This document shows, piece after piece, positions 1 through 8,990 of a DNA stretch of 64,000 nucleotides. Under the pieces are notes generated by a model. The model was not told the DNA's origin. It saw nothing but the letters and a program-made list of their open reading frames with translations, and ran no database searches. Made by a program: the position numbers and the translations under genes. The stretch spans positions 186,001 to 250,000 of the forward strand of contig NZ_JAMQKC010000001.1 of the NCBI RefSeq assembly GCF_028416595.1, read 5' to 3'. This stretch comes from Aquibacillus salsiterrae. GTDB lineage: Bacteria; Bacillota; Bacilli; Bacillales; Amphibacillaceae. Position 1 is the stretch's first letter. The number at the start of each line of letters is the position of its first letter.

Positions 1-142
1 CTTTGGAAAAATTAAAAAAGGATGACAAAAAACCAAAGAAACTCCACAATAGACCACCTACAAGACCTGTTATAATCGTATTACCTATCAGAGATGTAGG
101 TTTTGCGCGTTGATTTTGCTCTAAACTTTTATCCTTTTCCAT
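1..142 (-). CDS. yqhR: YqhR-like membrane protein, N-terminal part only
   Basis: Only the first 47 codons are present; the gene runs off the left edge. It begins at an ATG behind a GGAGGTG ribosome site. The visible part is a short polar N-terminus followed from about residue 20 by a hydrophobic, glycine-rich segment (GLVGGLLWSFFGF), typical of the first membrane helix of the conserved YqhR family. Function is unknown. In Bacillus yqhR lies beside yqhQ, yqhP and yqhO, and yqhP and yqhO are the next genes here, which supports the call. It diverges from yqhP across roughly 570 bp. Confidence 0.7.
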   Translation of the reverse strand, partial: MEKDKSLEQNQRAKPTSLIGNTIITGLVGGLLWSFFGFLSSFFNFSK

Positions 143-308
143 CAAGACACCTCCACCAATAGAATATCCAACTACGAATGATTCCATCCATCCCCATTAA
201 TTTTTCCAACGATATATTCTCTGTTATCTTTTAATTATTTGCTAGTGAAATAAAGATTTTTTTAGTAAAATGATAAGTAAGAACAATTAGCATATTTTTA
301 TGTCTGTA

Positions 309-372
309 AAAAAGCGGAAGGCGCCTATAAGCTAGACGGCGCTCTTGGATTTTTTTATACTTTTGTATGAAA
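309..372 (+). repeat. Intergenic repeat family A, short copy
   Basis: Degenerate copy of the dispersed element described at 32053 and elsewhere. It has an AAAGCG-like start, a GGCGCC block, GCTAGAC..GCTCTTGGAT, then a T-rich tail ending in TATACTTT. It lies in the gene-free interval between yqhR and yqhP. Confidence 0.6.
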
Positions 373-427
373 AAAGGCATTGTAAGCAGCGTATAAATTA
401 ATAAGTATACCCAAAAAATTACAGTAT

Positions 428-512
428 ACTCAAAAATTAATAAATACTATCCTTTTTCATCATAGATGGCGGCTGCAGAAAGCCATGGTGGTTTCTTATC
501 TTGTAAAAAAAA
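428..512 (+). repeat. Intergenic repeat family B, copy 1
   Basis: Shares AAAATTAATAAATA, then GGCTGCAGAAAGCCAT, GTGGTTT and TTATCT with a copy at about 15030-15096. The block GGCT-gcaga-AGCC can form a small hairpin. The rest of the interval 143-716 shows no gene; it holds only this element, the family A copy at 309 and presumably the two divergent promoters. Confidence 0.55.
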
Positions 513-716
513 TCTTCCACTGAATAATTTTGTTTGGACTGGAAATAATTTTTAGTGTAACGATGAATGATTAATTATTGTTTAACCTTTTAGAGACACA
601 TGAGAAGCTTACTCAAAATATCCTTTATAAAGACATAAAAATATTAGGATGGTACTATTGGGGTAAGTTGTTAGTTTACGATTCTAGCGATAGGTAGGGA
701 AAGGAGGATTTTGTCT

Positions 717-1097
717 ATGTTCCGAAGCAAGTTATCACCATTTATTTATTTGTTGTTTGGCCTTGCATTATTGGGATTTGGATTCCAACTTTTCAACAAC
801 ACGGCTTCACTTCTTGCTAACTTTCTAATTATGGTTGCCTTAGGCGCTGTCATTTATGGTGTTTTTTACTATTTCTTCCTGAATAAAAGAACCCCAAATG
901 ATATTAAAAAGTATAAAAAAGCAGTAAAACAATCAAAAATGAAATACAAACAAGATCAGGTCCATAAATCATTATCCCAGGCAACCAAGAAACAATCACC
1001 CGTGATCAGTAAACAAAAAGGCATGAAAAACCGGGCGACCCACTTGCGAGTAATTGAAGGAAATAAGCATAAAAGAAAAAATCGAGCATCCTTTTAA
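717..1097 (+). CDS. yqhP: YqhP-like small membrane protein (SA1362 family)
   Basis: A 126-residue protein of unknown function. Two hydrophobic helices lie near residues 8-27 and 33-54, joined by a short loop. A strongly basic, lysine/glutamine-rich cytoplasmic tail follows, rich in KK, RK and KQ pairs. The ATG at 717 is chosen because AAGGAGG lies nine bases upstream; an in-frame TTG at 711 is too close to that site. The architecture matches the YqhP/SA1362 family, and its place between yqhR and the convergent yqhO is the same as in Bacillus subtilis. A strong terminator follows directly. Confidence 0.75.
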   Translation: MFRSKLSPFIYLLFGLALLGFGFQLFNNTASLLANFLIMVALGAVIYGVFYYFFLNKRTPNDIKKYKKAVKQSKMKYKQDQVHKSLSQATKKQSPVISKQKGMKNRATHLRVIEGNKHKRKNRASF

Positions 1098-1116
1098 GAT
1101 TGCTCGATTTTTTTTG
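1079..1116 (+). terminator. Rho-independent terminator of yqhP
   Basis: The stem AAATCGAGCA/TGCTCGATTT is followed by a run of T. The left arm overlaps the last codons of yqhP. Confidence 0.85.
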
Positions 1117-1162
1117 CCGAAATTAGAAAGTGAGGGTGTCTAGCACTTTCTACCTTTTGTTG

Positions 1163-2047
1163 TTATGGCCAGCGCTTCAGAAAAGCTTCTGCCTGTTTGT
1201 AGCCATTGCGGATTAATTCCACTTTTTTTTCGTGATCTAGATCAAAACTTGTTGCATCAACACCGTTTACTGGGATGGAGAGGATTTCTTTGTTATTGTT
1301 AGAAGTATAGGCTGATTCATACGTCTTCGTTAATGTATCAATCACCGCACCTAATAAATCTAACGTATTTATAATTTTCATTGAAGGAGGTGGAGCTGGT
1401 GCTTCGGTTAATTCTAAGCCGATGGTCGGCCTCTTTTTCTTTTTATTTGTTTCATTAAAAACCCAAATAGGGAAATTACTAACTAATGCCCCGTCTACTA
1501 ATACACTACTTGTATTTTGCTTATTTCTTAACTTTAATGGTCTAAAAAACAAAGGAATCCCGACACTCATTCTGATAGCTCTAGCAACAGGAAAAGTGGC
1601 TGGATCAATATCGTAAAATTCCTTTAAATCATCTGGAAGCACGACCACTTTTCCAAGGGTCAAGTCGGTCGTAACTACCTTTAGAGTACCTACAGGTAGA
1701 TCCGCAAAGGTGAATACACCTTTTTTCACTAAAAGGTCATCTAGCCATCTTTCTAAATAATCCCCTTTATAAAGCCCCATAGTAAAATAAAGCTTAAACC
1801 ATTTAATAAATGGAAAATATTTACCATACTTTGAGCTATCTTTAAATTTCTCTAGGTCTAAGTCTAAAAACAAGCGCTCCATTTCTTTACTCGTATAACC
1901 CGAAGCAAGGAGTCCTGCTATAATTGCTCCCGCCGATGTTCCTGCAACTCTTTCATATGAGTATTGTTTCTCTTCGAGTTTAATCAGTGCACCTAACAAG
2001 GCAAAAGCTTTCACACCACCACCAGAAAACACAGCATCTATTTTCAC
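1163..2047 (-). CDS. yqhO: Patatin-like phospholipase / lipid acyl hydrolase YqhO
   Basis: A 294-residue patatin-fold protein, close to the usual length for YqhO. The oxyanion motif SGGGVK is at residues 8-13, the nucleophile elbow GTSAG has Ser at about residue 38, and the second catalytic residue is the Asp of DGALVSN in the middle of the protein. Together they form the Ser-Asp dyad of bacterial RssA/patatin enzymes. No signal peptide is seen, so it is probably cytoplasmic or peripheral to the membrane; the substrate is not known. GTG at 2047 is chosen because a G-rich ribosome site lies just upstream; a longer in-frame start would remove that spacing. The position beside mntR and yqhP is conserved. 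Confidence 0.85.
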   Translation of the reverse strand: MKIDAVFSGGGVKAFALLGALIKLEEKQYSYERVAGTSAGAIIAGLLASGYTSKEMERLFLDLDLEKFKDSSKYGKYFPFIKWFKLYFTMGLYKGDYLERWLDDLLVKKGVFTFADLPVGTLKVVTTDLTLGKVVVLPDDLKEFYDIDPATFPVARAIRMSVGIPLFFRPLKLRNKQNTSSVLVDGALVSNFPIWVFNETNKKKKRPTIGLELTEAPAPPPSMKIINTLDLLGAVIDTLTKTYESAYTSNNNKEILSIPVNGVDATSFDLDHEKKVELIRNGYKQAEAFLKRWP

Positions 2048-2115
2048 AAGTACCCCCCCAAAAAACAAGAAGCTATAATACTATAAGTGAAGCAGAAATA
2101 AATTAGAACTATAAA

Positions 2116-2149
2116 AATAAACCCTGCCTTTTGCTTTGCAAGGTTTATT
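2116..2149 (-). terminator. Probable terminator of mntR
   Basis: The stem AATAAACC/GGTTTATT has an inner GC-rich part and, read on the minus strand, is followed by TTTATTTTTATAG. It lies about 115 bases downstream of the mntR stop codon. Confidence 0.55.
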
Positions 2150-2265
2150 GGTTCTCTGTCAAATGTGGTCATGCGAAGTTCACTCCATCTCATAAAGGCG
2201 CAAAAACGCCTCTCTAACTAGCCTAGAGCCGGGTTTCTTATGTATAAGAGTGTTTACTAGAGAAA

Positions 2266-2679
2266 TTAGTTACTCTGTTGGGATTCTTTTAATTCTGCAA
2301 TTCGTTTTGGTTCTTCTTCAAAATACTGAACTAAGTCACCAATCCGGTCAATCGAGTTCCAGCTTAAGTGATGCTCAATTCCTTCTACATCTGTATATAT
2401 GTTTTCTTTGTCAACACCGATAATTTCAAGAAATTGTTCCAGTAGTTCGTGGCGGTAAACTAATCGTTTACCTATCTTCTTCCCCTTAGGCGTAAGAATC
2501 AATCCCCTATACTTTTCATAATTCAAATAATCATCTTTATCTAATTTCTGAACCATTTTTGTTACGGAGGATGGATGAACTTGCAGTGCTTCAGCTATAT
2601 CGGATACACGCGCATACCCTTTTGCTTCAATTAATATATATATTTGCTCGATATAGTCTTCCATGCTAGGTGTAGGCAT
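2266..2679 (-). CDS. mntR: Manganese-responsive transcriptional regulator MntR
   Basis: A DtxR-family repressor of 137 residues. The N-terminal winged helix contains the recognition region [13 protein letters not shown] (about residues 34-46), and the C-terminal part forms the dimer. Every metal ligand known from the Bacillus subtilis protein falls at the same number: Asp8, Glu11, His77, Glu99, Glu102 and His103. It should therefore bind Mn2+ and repress manganese uptake genes. The ATG at 2679 has GGAGGAAT upstream; longer reading in the same frame adds residues absent from the family. There is no manganese transporter nearby. Confidence 0.95.
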   Translation of the reverse strand: MPTPSMEDYIEQIYILIEAKGYARVSDIAEALQVHPSSVTKMVQKLDKDDYLNYEKYRGLILTPKGKKIGKRLVYRHELLEQFLEIIGVDKENIYTDVEGIEHHLSWNSIDRIGDLVQYFEEEPKRIAELKESQQSN

Positions 2680-2775
2680 TGTATTCCTCCATTTCTTAAG
2701 GCAGTAAAATACTATCATAAAAAGAATACACCAGTTTGTAGTATGAAACAAGCCAATTACGATTTAAAGGCATTT

Positions 2776-2805
2776 AAAAAAGCGACTAAGTTAGTCGCTT
2801 TTTTA
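2776..2805 (-). terminator. Terminator downstream of the ribonucleotide reductase gene
   Basis: GCGACTAA/TTAGTCGC is flanked by A and T runs on the two sides, so it could act in both directions. It lies between the reductase stop codon and mntR. Confidence 0.8.
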
Positions 2806-2858
2806 ACGAGAAAAATAAGTAATCTAAAGATGTCCTCAAACGCCCCATTGTCGACTGA

Positions 2859-5420
2859 TTACAATCCACACCTTAATTGGGCATTACAGTTTGTACATGT
2901 ATTACAGCCACCAATATCTTCAACCGTACCTTTTCGACATACAGGACATGTGTCGCCAACTTCAGAGCCAATCGTCACTTTTGTCTGCTTAAGTTCTTGA
3001 ACTGTATCTAATAAAACGACGTGTGGCTTATTCGAGTGGTTCGCTTTTATTTCTTCTTGATCAAAGCTATTCTCTTCAGCTTTTAGTGTTAGCACTTGTG
3101 AATCACGGCTACCATCAACATAGACGGTTCCGCCCTTAGCCCCACCTTTGTACAAGCGTTGGTATACATTTTCCACTTGTTCAACAGAATAGCCTTTTGG
3201 CGCATTTACAGTTTTTGAAATAGAACTGTCAACCCAATGTTGAATGACACATTGTGTATCCGCATGTGCTTCTGGTGCTAATTCCATTGCTGTTACAAAC
3301 CATTTTGGTAGATTGTTCGGGTCTTGTTCTGGATGTTGAACCAAGTATTCTTGAACAATTTCTGCTTTCACTTCAATAAATTTGCCTAATCTGCCACTTC
3401 GATAGTAAGAGAAGGAGAAATAAGGTTCTAATCCGGTTGAGACACCAACCATTGTACCTGTACTCCCCGTAGGCGCAACCGTCAATAAGTGTGAATTCCT
3501 AATACCATATTTACGTATTCCTTGACGGATATCTTCCGGCATTTTTTTCATGTAGCCTGTACTAATAAAGCGTTCACGCAGTTGGTTTGTTTCTTCATCT
3601 GTTTCTCCAACAAGGAAAGGAAAGCTCCCCTTTTCTTTCGCTAGTTCAATCGATGCACGATATGCAGTCGTTGCAATCGTTTCGAAGATCTGATCAACGA
3701 GTTCATTTCCTTCTTTTGAACCATATTCCGTTTCACAATAAATTAACAAATCATGTAACCCCATTACCCCTAGTCCAACGCGACGTTCACCTAATGCTTG
3801 CTTTTTGTTCGCCTCTAGGAAATATGGTGTTGCATCAATTACGTTGTCTTGCATACGCACACCAGTTTCAACTGTTTGCTTTAGCTTTTCAAAGTCAACC
3901 TTTTTATTCGCCTTATCAGCTACAGAAGCTAGGTTTACTGCCGCTAAATTACAAACAGAATATGGTGCAAGTGGTTGTTCCCCGCACGGATTTGTCGCTA
4001 CTACTTGTTGGCCATACGCTTTGGCATTAGTCATATCATTAGCATTGTCAATAAAGAAAATACCCGGTTCGGCAGAGTAGGTCGCACAAATATTAATTAA
4101 ATTCCAAAGTTCTTTCGCTTTTACTCTACGATAAACTCGAACTCCATATCCTTCTTTCTCCCACGAACGAACATCGCCATATTCATGCCAATTTTCGTTA
4201 TAGGCCTTCATTTCGTGAGTCGTATAGTTTTCAACATCCGGAAAACGAAGCTCGTACTCTTCATCATTCTCAACAGCTTGCATAAATTCTTTTGTTAAAC
4301 ATACAGAGATGTTTGCACCCGTTAAAAATTCAGGATTATGGACACTATACGTTCCACCAGTTATTAATTTTTCTTCTGCTTCCTGAATTGCTTTTTCCGG
4401 GAACCCACCTAAACCTGGCATATTTTTGTAATTAACAACACCTTGATATAGATCTCGTTCAGTCTCTGTTAATGGTGTGAATTTTAATTTTTCTTTAGCT
4501 AGCGTTTTAATCTGTTCATCTTTGGTATTTTCAATTAAAAAGCGCAAAATACGTGGATTCTGCATTTTAGAAATTATAAATTCAATAATGTCCGGATGCC
4601 AATCGGCTAACATAATCATTTGCGCTCCACGTCTTGAGCCACCTTGTTCAACAAGATGTGTTAATTTAGCAATGTCGTCCAACCACGAGACAGAGCCGGA
4701 AGATTTCCCATTTACTCCACGAGCAAGTGTATTTCTAGGGCGTAGTGTCGAACCATTGGTGCCAACACCACCACCACGACTCATGATTTCCATAACTTGT
4801 TTCCGGTGTTCTGAGATACCTTCTCTAGAATCTTTAACAAAAGGCATCACGTAACAATTAAAGTAAGTTACTTCTGTACCAGACCCCGCTCCATATAGTA
4901 CTCTCCCTGCAGGAATAAAGTTTAAGCTTGATAACTCGTCATAGAATTTTTTAAACCATGTTTGTTTCTTTTCATCATCTTTTTCAACTTCAGCAAGTCC
5001 CGTTGCATTACGCATCGCGATTTGTTCATAAAATACTTCTAATGGCTTCTCTATTACATCTAGTGAACGGGTAATGATCCCTGTTTCCGCCTCTTTGGCA
5101 TTGTCTAATACGGATATAAATTCCTTATCTACTTGAACATCTGCCTTTTTATTAACCCAGTCAATCGATTGAATAAACCCTAGACCTCTTGCAGGGAATT
5201 TCGGATCTGCTTTTACTGTCAATACAACGAAGTCACCTTCAGAAAGGGTTGTTTTTTCAGTATCTTTAAAGGAATATCGATCAAGCATGACTAGTCTTGA
5301 AACACCTTTATGCGTCAGTTTCATATCACTAGTTATTGGGTGAACCTGCGGGAATAAGCCAATATCCTTGTTCAATTTTTCGACATTAATCTCCATTTGG
5401 ATTTCAGTCACGGCTCCCAT
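2859..5420 (-). CDS. nrdJ: Class II (adenosylcobalamin-dependent) ribonucleoside-diphosphate reductase
   Basis: An 853-residue single-chain reductase that makes deoxyribonucleotides using adenosylcobalamin in place of an iron or manganese radical subunit. An N-terminal beta-rich extension (about residues 1-110) precedes the ten-stranded barrel. YFNCYVMP supplies the first active-site cysteine, ATNPCGEQPLAPYS the thiyl-radical cysteine and catalytic Glu, and APTGSTGTMVG the phosphate-binding loop. The C-terminus has two CxxC pairs (CPVC and CTNC), a zinc-ribbon-like tail that probably carries the reducing cysteines. The ATG at 5420 follows GGGAGAG. It stands alone between mntR and yqhL, with no NrdR gene or cobalamin riboswitch seen; two NrdR-box-like sites lie upstream. 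Class II enzymes allow growth at any oxygen level. Confidence 0.92.
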   Translation of the reverse strand: MGAVTEIQMEINVEKLNKDIGLFPQVHPITSDMKLTHKGVSRLVMLDRYSFKDTEKTTLSEGDFVVLTVKADPKFPARGLGFIQSIDWVNKKADVQVDKEFISVLDNAKEAETGIITRSLDVIEKPLEVFYEQIAMRNATGLAEVEKDDEKKQTWFKKFYDELSSLNFIPAGRVLYGAGSGTEVTYFNCYVMPFVKDSREGISEHRKQVMEIMSRGGGVGTNGSTLRPRNTLARGVNGKSSGSVSWLDDIAKLTHLVEQGGSRRGAQMIMLADWHPDIIEFIISKMQNPRILRFLIENTKDEQIKTLAKEKLKFTPLTETERDLYQGVVNYKNMPGLGGFPEKAIQEAEEKLITGGTYSVHNPEFLTGANISVCLTKEFMQAVENDEEYELRFPDVENYTTHEMKAYNENWHEYGDVRSWEKEGYGVRVYRRVKAKELWNLINICATYSAEPGIFFIDNANDMTNAKAYGQQVVATNPCGEQPLAPYSVCNLAAVNLASVADKANKKVDFEKLKQTVETGVRMQDNVIDATPYFLEANKKQALGERRVGLGVMGLHDLLIYCETEYGSKEGNELVDQIFETIATTAYRASIELAKEKGSFPFLVGETDEETNQLRERFISTGYMKKMPEDIRQGIRKYGIRNSHLLTVAPTGSTGTMVGVSTGLEPYFSFSYYRSGRLGKFIEVKAEIVQEYLVQHPEQDPNNLPKWFVTAMELAPEAHADTQCVIQHWVDSSISKTVNAPKGYSVEQVENVYQRLYKGGAKGGTVYVDGSRDSQVLTLKAEENSFDQEEIKANHSNKPHVVLLDTVQELKQTKVTIGSEVGDTCPVCRKGTVEDIGGCNTCTNCNAQLRCGL

Positions 5421-5514
5421 CAAAACATCTCTCCCTTAAAAAATAGATATTATATCTATGTAATATCATTGTTAGTTGATAGTATCTAATTTACCACACT
5501 CGGACAGAATATAA

Positions 5515-5555
5515 CAATATATTGTATTCAAAAAAAGAAATAATACTACATCTTG
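5515..5555 (-). promoter_or_regulatory. Tandem NrdR-box-like operators for the reductase gene
   Basis: CAATATATTG (5515-5524) matches the core NrdR consensus CWATATATWG exactly. CTACATCTTG (5546-5555) matches 8 of 10. Their starts are 31 bp apart, the usual three-turn spacing of NrdR box pairs. A possible minus-strand promoter (TTGTTC, 16 bp, TATTAT) overlaps the promoter-distal box. NrdR control is inferred. Confidence 0.65.
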
Positions 5556-5826
5556 TAAAAAGAACAACATCATCACGTTTTGTCAATAATAAAATCCTTT
5601 GAAAAACTATGATTTCGAAAGATAAATAAAGGATAAATGACAATATGTTTTCAAAAACGATTTTTTTCACGTTTGCAGACAGATCACTTCCTAAGCGTAG
5701 TCACCGACACAATTCGACATACAAAGAATAACTCGAAACTAGCTTATTATTTTCTAAACCTACTAAAGATGCTATAATCATCATATACTTACACGTAAAG
5801 ACAAAATAAAGAGCGGGGGAGTTATC

Positions 5827-6219
5827 ATGGATTTAATTTTCTTATTAGCAATCGTTGCTGCCTTCATTATATTTAGTGTCTACAGGTACATCAAACAGAC
5901 AAAAATATTAAAGACATTAACAGAAGAACAATTTCGTGAAGGTTATCGAAAAGCACAACTAATTGACGTTAGAGAACCAAAAGAATACGAAGGTGGGCAC
6001 ATTCTAGGTGCGCGCAACATTCCAGTAACACAATTGCGCCAAAGGCTTATTGAATTAAGAAAAGACCAGCCTGTTTACCTTTATTGTCAAAGTGGAACGA
6101 GGTCTGCTCGTGCTGCTATGGTTCTTCACAAAAAAGGATACAAGCAACTTTATCACCTTAAAGGTGGCTTTAAAAAATGGGGCGGAAAAATTAAGAAAGA
6201 AAAAAAATTACAATATTAA
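5827..6219 (+). CDS. yqhL: Membrane-anchored rhodanese-like protein YqhL
   Basis: A 130-residue protein with one N-terminal membrane helix (residues 2-20) and a single rhodanese domain (about residues 30-125). The active loop is CQSGTRS, with the persulfide-carrying Cys at about residue 87. LIDVREPKEYEGGHI is the typical first rhodanese motif. It probably handles reactive sulfur on the inner face of the membrane; the real substrate is unknown. ATG follows GGGGGAG. A TATAAT at 5773-5778 may be its -10 element. In Bacillus subtilis the glycine-cleavage genes and lipM lie nearby; they are absent here. A strong terminator follows. Confidence 0.88.
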   Translation: MDLIFLLAIVAAFIIFSVYRYIKQTKILKTLTEEQFREGYRKAQLIDVREPKEYEGGHILGARNIPVTQLRQRLIELRKDQPVYLYCQSGTRSARAAMVLHKKGYKQLYHLKGGFKKWGGKIKKEKKLQY

Positions 6220-6227
6220 GTCGATGG

Positions 6228-6256
6228 GAGAAGGCAAAACGCCTTCTCTTTTTTTT
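6228..6256 (+). terminator. Terminator of yqhL
   Basis: The stem GAGAAGGC/GCCTTCTC with a five-base loop is followed by eight T. Confidence 0.92.
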
Positions 6257-6348
6257 GAAAGATAAGTAAGTATAAAAAAATCCAAGCATGGATAACATTC
6301 AGCGACAACCACGTCCGGCGAGTAATTCGCTTTCCCCTTTGTATATCC
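6256..6348 (-). repeat. Intergenic repeat family A, reverse copy
   Basis: Read on the plus strand it starts AAGATAAGTAAGTATAAAAAAATCC, the reverse complement of the family A tail. It ends near GCTTTCCCC. It sits directly behind the yqhL terminator. The remaining bases to 6491 hold no recognisable gene. Confidence 0.55.
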
Positions 6349-6491
6349 ACTTATTTTCCTTTTAATTAAAGAAAATGTGGGTATACTAGCTAGCACCTAT
6401 AGCGAAAAACAATCCATATCTTTTCCCATTTAAAACAACTTTTTTAAATATAAATCTTGATTACAACTGCTTACAGAAAGGTGGTTAAAAA

Positions 6492-8162
6492 GTGAACATC
6501 CAACTAAACTACGACGAACAATTTATTAACGAATTAGATGAAAAACTAAACCAGGATGGCCCTTTTAGCTCTTGGGATTTATTTAAAATGTCTTATCAGT
6601 CGTGTCTTGCAACAGTTACAACTGAATTCAAGGGATTAACCGCGCCGGATAGACTTCCACATGTCAATTTCTTAGATCACCAATTAGAATGTGCTCAACA
6701 AGTAGTCGAAGAAATGAGTGGCAGAGCAATACTTGCAGATGAAGTAGGCCTTGGTAAAACGATTGAAGCCGGACTCATTTTAAAAGAATATATGATAAGA
6801 GGATTAGTCAAAAAAGCACTCATCCTCGTTCCAGCCTCCTTAGTGAACCAGTGGGTCAAAGAGCTCAGAGAAAAGTTTTATATTCCAGCCATCTCTCATC
6901 GCAAACGGCCTGTCTGGGATCAAAACAATATTGTCATTACATCGATTGATACAGCGAAGCGACCACAACACAGTGACATTATCCTAGAACAAGAGTATGA
7001 CTTCGTGTTAATTGATGAGGCTCACAAACTAAAAAACCATAAAACAAAGAACTATCAATTTGTTAGGTCTCTCAAGAAAAAATATTGTTTACTCCTAACA
7101 GCAACACCTGTTCAAAATAAATTAACTGATATTTTTAATCTAGTCTCGATTTTAAAGCCTGGTTATCTAGGTAATTATGACGAATTTACCACGCAATTTG
7201 GCAGAGACCGGAAGAAACTATTTAACGATGCCCATTTAAAACAACTCATCCAAAAAGTCATGGTTAGAAACAGAAGACAAGATACAGGCATTGAGTGGAC
7301 CAAACGAAATGTACAAACAGTCTGGATTGAGTTTTCCGAGAAAGAACTAGAGGCCTATCATCAATTAAATCAGATTACTAGCGATACGTCTAACTTCTCA
7401 TCAATCACCTTCACACGAGAACTTTGTTCCTCACGTGAAGCTTGTTATTTATCACTTAAAAAATTGATTGCTGAAAACGAAAATATTCAAAACAAAGACG
7501 ACTATATAGAGTTTCTTAAAACGATAGAACAACTCCCCCATCATGCAAAAGCGGAAAAAGTAGTTGATTTAATTAAGGACAAGGATGAAAAGTTTATCAT
7601 TTTCACCGAATACCGGGCGAGCCAACTTTACCTACAATGGTACTTACAACAGCATGGAATCACATCTGTACCATTTAGAGGTGGGTTTAAGCGAGGGAAA
7701 AAGGATTGGATGCGACAGCTCTTTCAAAACAATGTTCAAGTGCTTATTGCTACTGAAGCAGGCGGTGAAGGAATTAACTTACAATTTTGTAATAACATGA
7801 TTAATTATGACCTACCATGGAATCCAATGAGGCTCGAGCAACGAATCGGAAGAATTCATCGTTTTGGTCAAGAGGAAGATGTTAATATATTTAATTTTGC
7901 CATTAAAAACACGATGGAAGAACATGTCCTAAACCTATTATATGAGAAGATCGAATTATTCGAACGTGTCGTCGGAAATCTCGATGCTATTTTGGCAGAC
8001 CTTAAAATAGATGACGTTGAAGAAGAAATTCAGTCTATTTTTAAAGAATCCGGTAGCGTTGGTGAAGCAAAGATAAAGCTTGAAAACCTATCATCAGTTA
8101 TCTCTTACGCACAACAGAATTATGGAGAGGAGAATTGGGATGGCAATCGAGAATCTTCATGA
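6492..8162 (+). CDS. yqhH: SNF2-family DEAD/DEAH helicase-like ATPase YqhH
   Basis: A 556-residue superfamily 2 ATPase. Motif I is DEVGLGKT (Lys89), motif II is DEAH, motif III LLTATP, and motifs V-VI include ATEAGGEGINLQF and EQRIGRIHRFGQ. This order is diagnostic of SNF2/RapA-type double-stranded DNA translocases. There is no extra N- or C-terminal domain, so it corresponds to the bare motor. The start is GTG at 6492 behind AAAGGTGG. It overlaps yqhG by 23 bases, so the two are probably co-translated, as in Bacillus subtilis. Biological role unknown; a part in transcription or DNA remodelling is only an inference. Confidence 0.9.
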   Translation: MNIQLNYDEQFINELDEKLNQDGPFSSWDLFKMSYQSCLATVTTEFKGLTAPDRLPHVNFLDHQLECAQQVVEEMSGRAILADEVGLGKTIEAGLILKEYMIRGLVKKALILVPASLVNQWVKELREKFYIPAISHRKRPVWDQNNIVITSIDTAKRPQHSDIILEQEYDFVLIDEAHKLKNHKTKNYQFVRSLKKKYCLLLTATPVQNKLTDIFNLVSILKPGYLGNYDEFTTQFGRDRKKLFNDAHLKQLIQKVMVRNRRQDTGIEWTKRNVQTVWIEFSEKELEAYHQLNQITSDTSNFSSITFTRELCSSREACYLSLKKLIAENENIQNKDDYIEFLKTIEQLPHHAKAEKVVDLIKDKDEKFIIFTEYRASQLYLQWYLQQHGITSVPFRGGFKRGKKDWMRQLFQNNVQVLIATEAGGEGINLQFCNNMINYDLPWNPMRLEQRIGRIHRFGQEEDVNIFNFAIKNTMEEHVLNLLYEKIELFERVVGNLDAILADLKIDDVEEEIQSIFKESGSVGEAKIKLENLSSVISYAQQNYGEENWDGNRESS

Positions 8163-8943
8163 TTTCTTAACTGATTATTTTACAGCTAATCAATGTGAAA
8201 TTATCGAAAATCAAAACGGGAAGTTACTTATTCAATTAACAGATAAAATGGATGAGTTGTTAATGAACCGTCCATTTTATTGGCAATATGTGAAAAAATT
8301 AGGCTACCCTGGTGAACCGATGAAGGTCACATTTATTACTAATCCCGAACGAACAGAAGAAGATGGTGAATGGATTCATTTCGGAAGTCCAAGAATTCAT
8401 CAAATCTTTAACACACTAACCAGCCAAGGAAAATTCACCAAGTTATTTGAAAAAGTAACAGGTGGACAGCGCACGGCAATGATTCCTTGGTTAGTCGTTA
8501 ATGTGAAAATAAGCTATAACGGCAAGCATAAAAAAGACGAAGTAATCTCCATTGGGCTCCAGCTAATTAATGGGGCGATGCATACAAAAATGATGGATGA
8601 GCTAACAAACATTCCATTTCAAAATTCTATTTCAGATTTTTGTTATACGTTGACCCCAATTATTCGGCTAAGAAGTGGTTTTCAGCGCATTAATAATTAC
8701 CTTGCTAACTATCTCGAAACCGTTGATCATTCGTGGGCTCGGGAATCGTGGGATCACCTAGAAGAAGAAAAGATATTACTGGAAAGATTTTATTTTGAAT
8801 CGGAAGACAGTGAGTTTGAAAACAGATTTGAACACGAACTAAAGGACCTAGAAGCAAGATTTAAACCACATATTAATATAGAAGTAATTAATGGCGGGCT
8901 CTTTTACTTATCACAATTAAAATCGAACCGGATTATTATTTAA
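8140..8943 (+). CDS. yqhG: Conserved protein YqhG, partner of YqhH
   Basis: A 267-residue soluble protein, near the family's usual length. It has no signal peptide or membrane segment and is rich in aromatic and acidic residues, with a mostly helical acidic C-terminal third (about residues 205-250). ATG at 8140 follows GGAGAGGAG and is preferred to earlier in-frame starts inside yqhH. YqhG occurs next to the YqhH ATPase throughout the Bacillaceae, so it is likely a substrate adaptor or partner, but no catalytic motif is visible and the function is unknown. Confidence 0.85.
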   Translation: MAIENLHDFLTDYFTANQCEIIENQNGKLLIQLTDKMDELLMNRPFYWQYVKKLGYPGEPMKVTFITNPERTEEDGEWIHFGSPRIHQIFNTLTSQGKFTKLFEKVTGGQRTAMIPWLVVNVKISYNGKHKKDEVISIGLQLINGAMHTKMMDELTNIPFQNSISDFCYTLTPIIRLRSGFQRINNYLANYLETVDHSWARESWDHLEEEKILLERFYFESEDSEFENRFEHELKDLEARFKPHINIEVINGGLFYLSQLKSNRIII

Positions 8944-8955
8944 ACCATAAAAATA

Positions 8956-8990
8956 AGTAGCAGCTAACTTGAGCTGCTACTTTTCTTTTT
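8956..8990 (+). terminator. Terminator of yqhHG, overlapping the yqzE 3' end
   Basis: The perfect 10-bp stem AGTAGCAGCT/AGCTGCTACT is followed by TTTCTTTTT. Read on the other strand the hairpin encodes the last codons of yqzE. Confidence 0.9.

Noticed and set aside
5424-5826. A cobalamin riboswitch in front of nrdJ
   Set aside because: No B12-box or aptamer-like structure; the region is AT-rich and explained better by NrdR boxes.
6208-6396. Small frame antisense to the yqhL terminator region
   Set aside because: It covers the terminator and a family A repeat and has no ribosome site.
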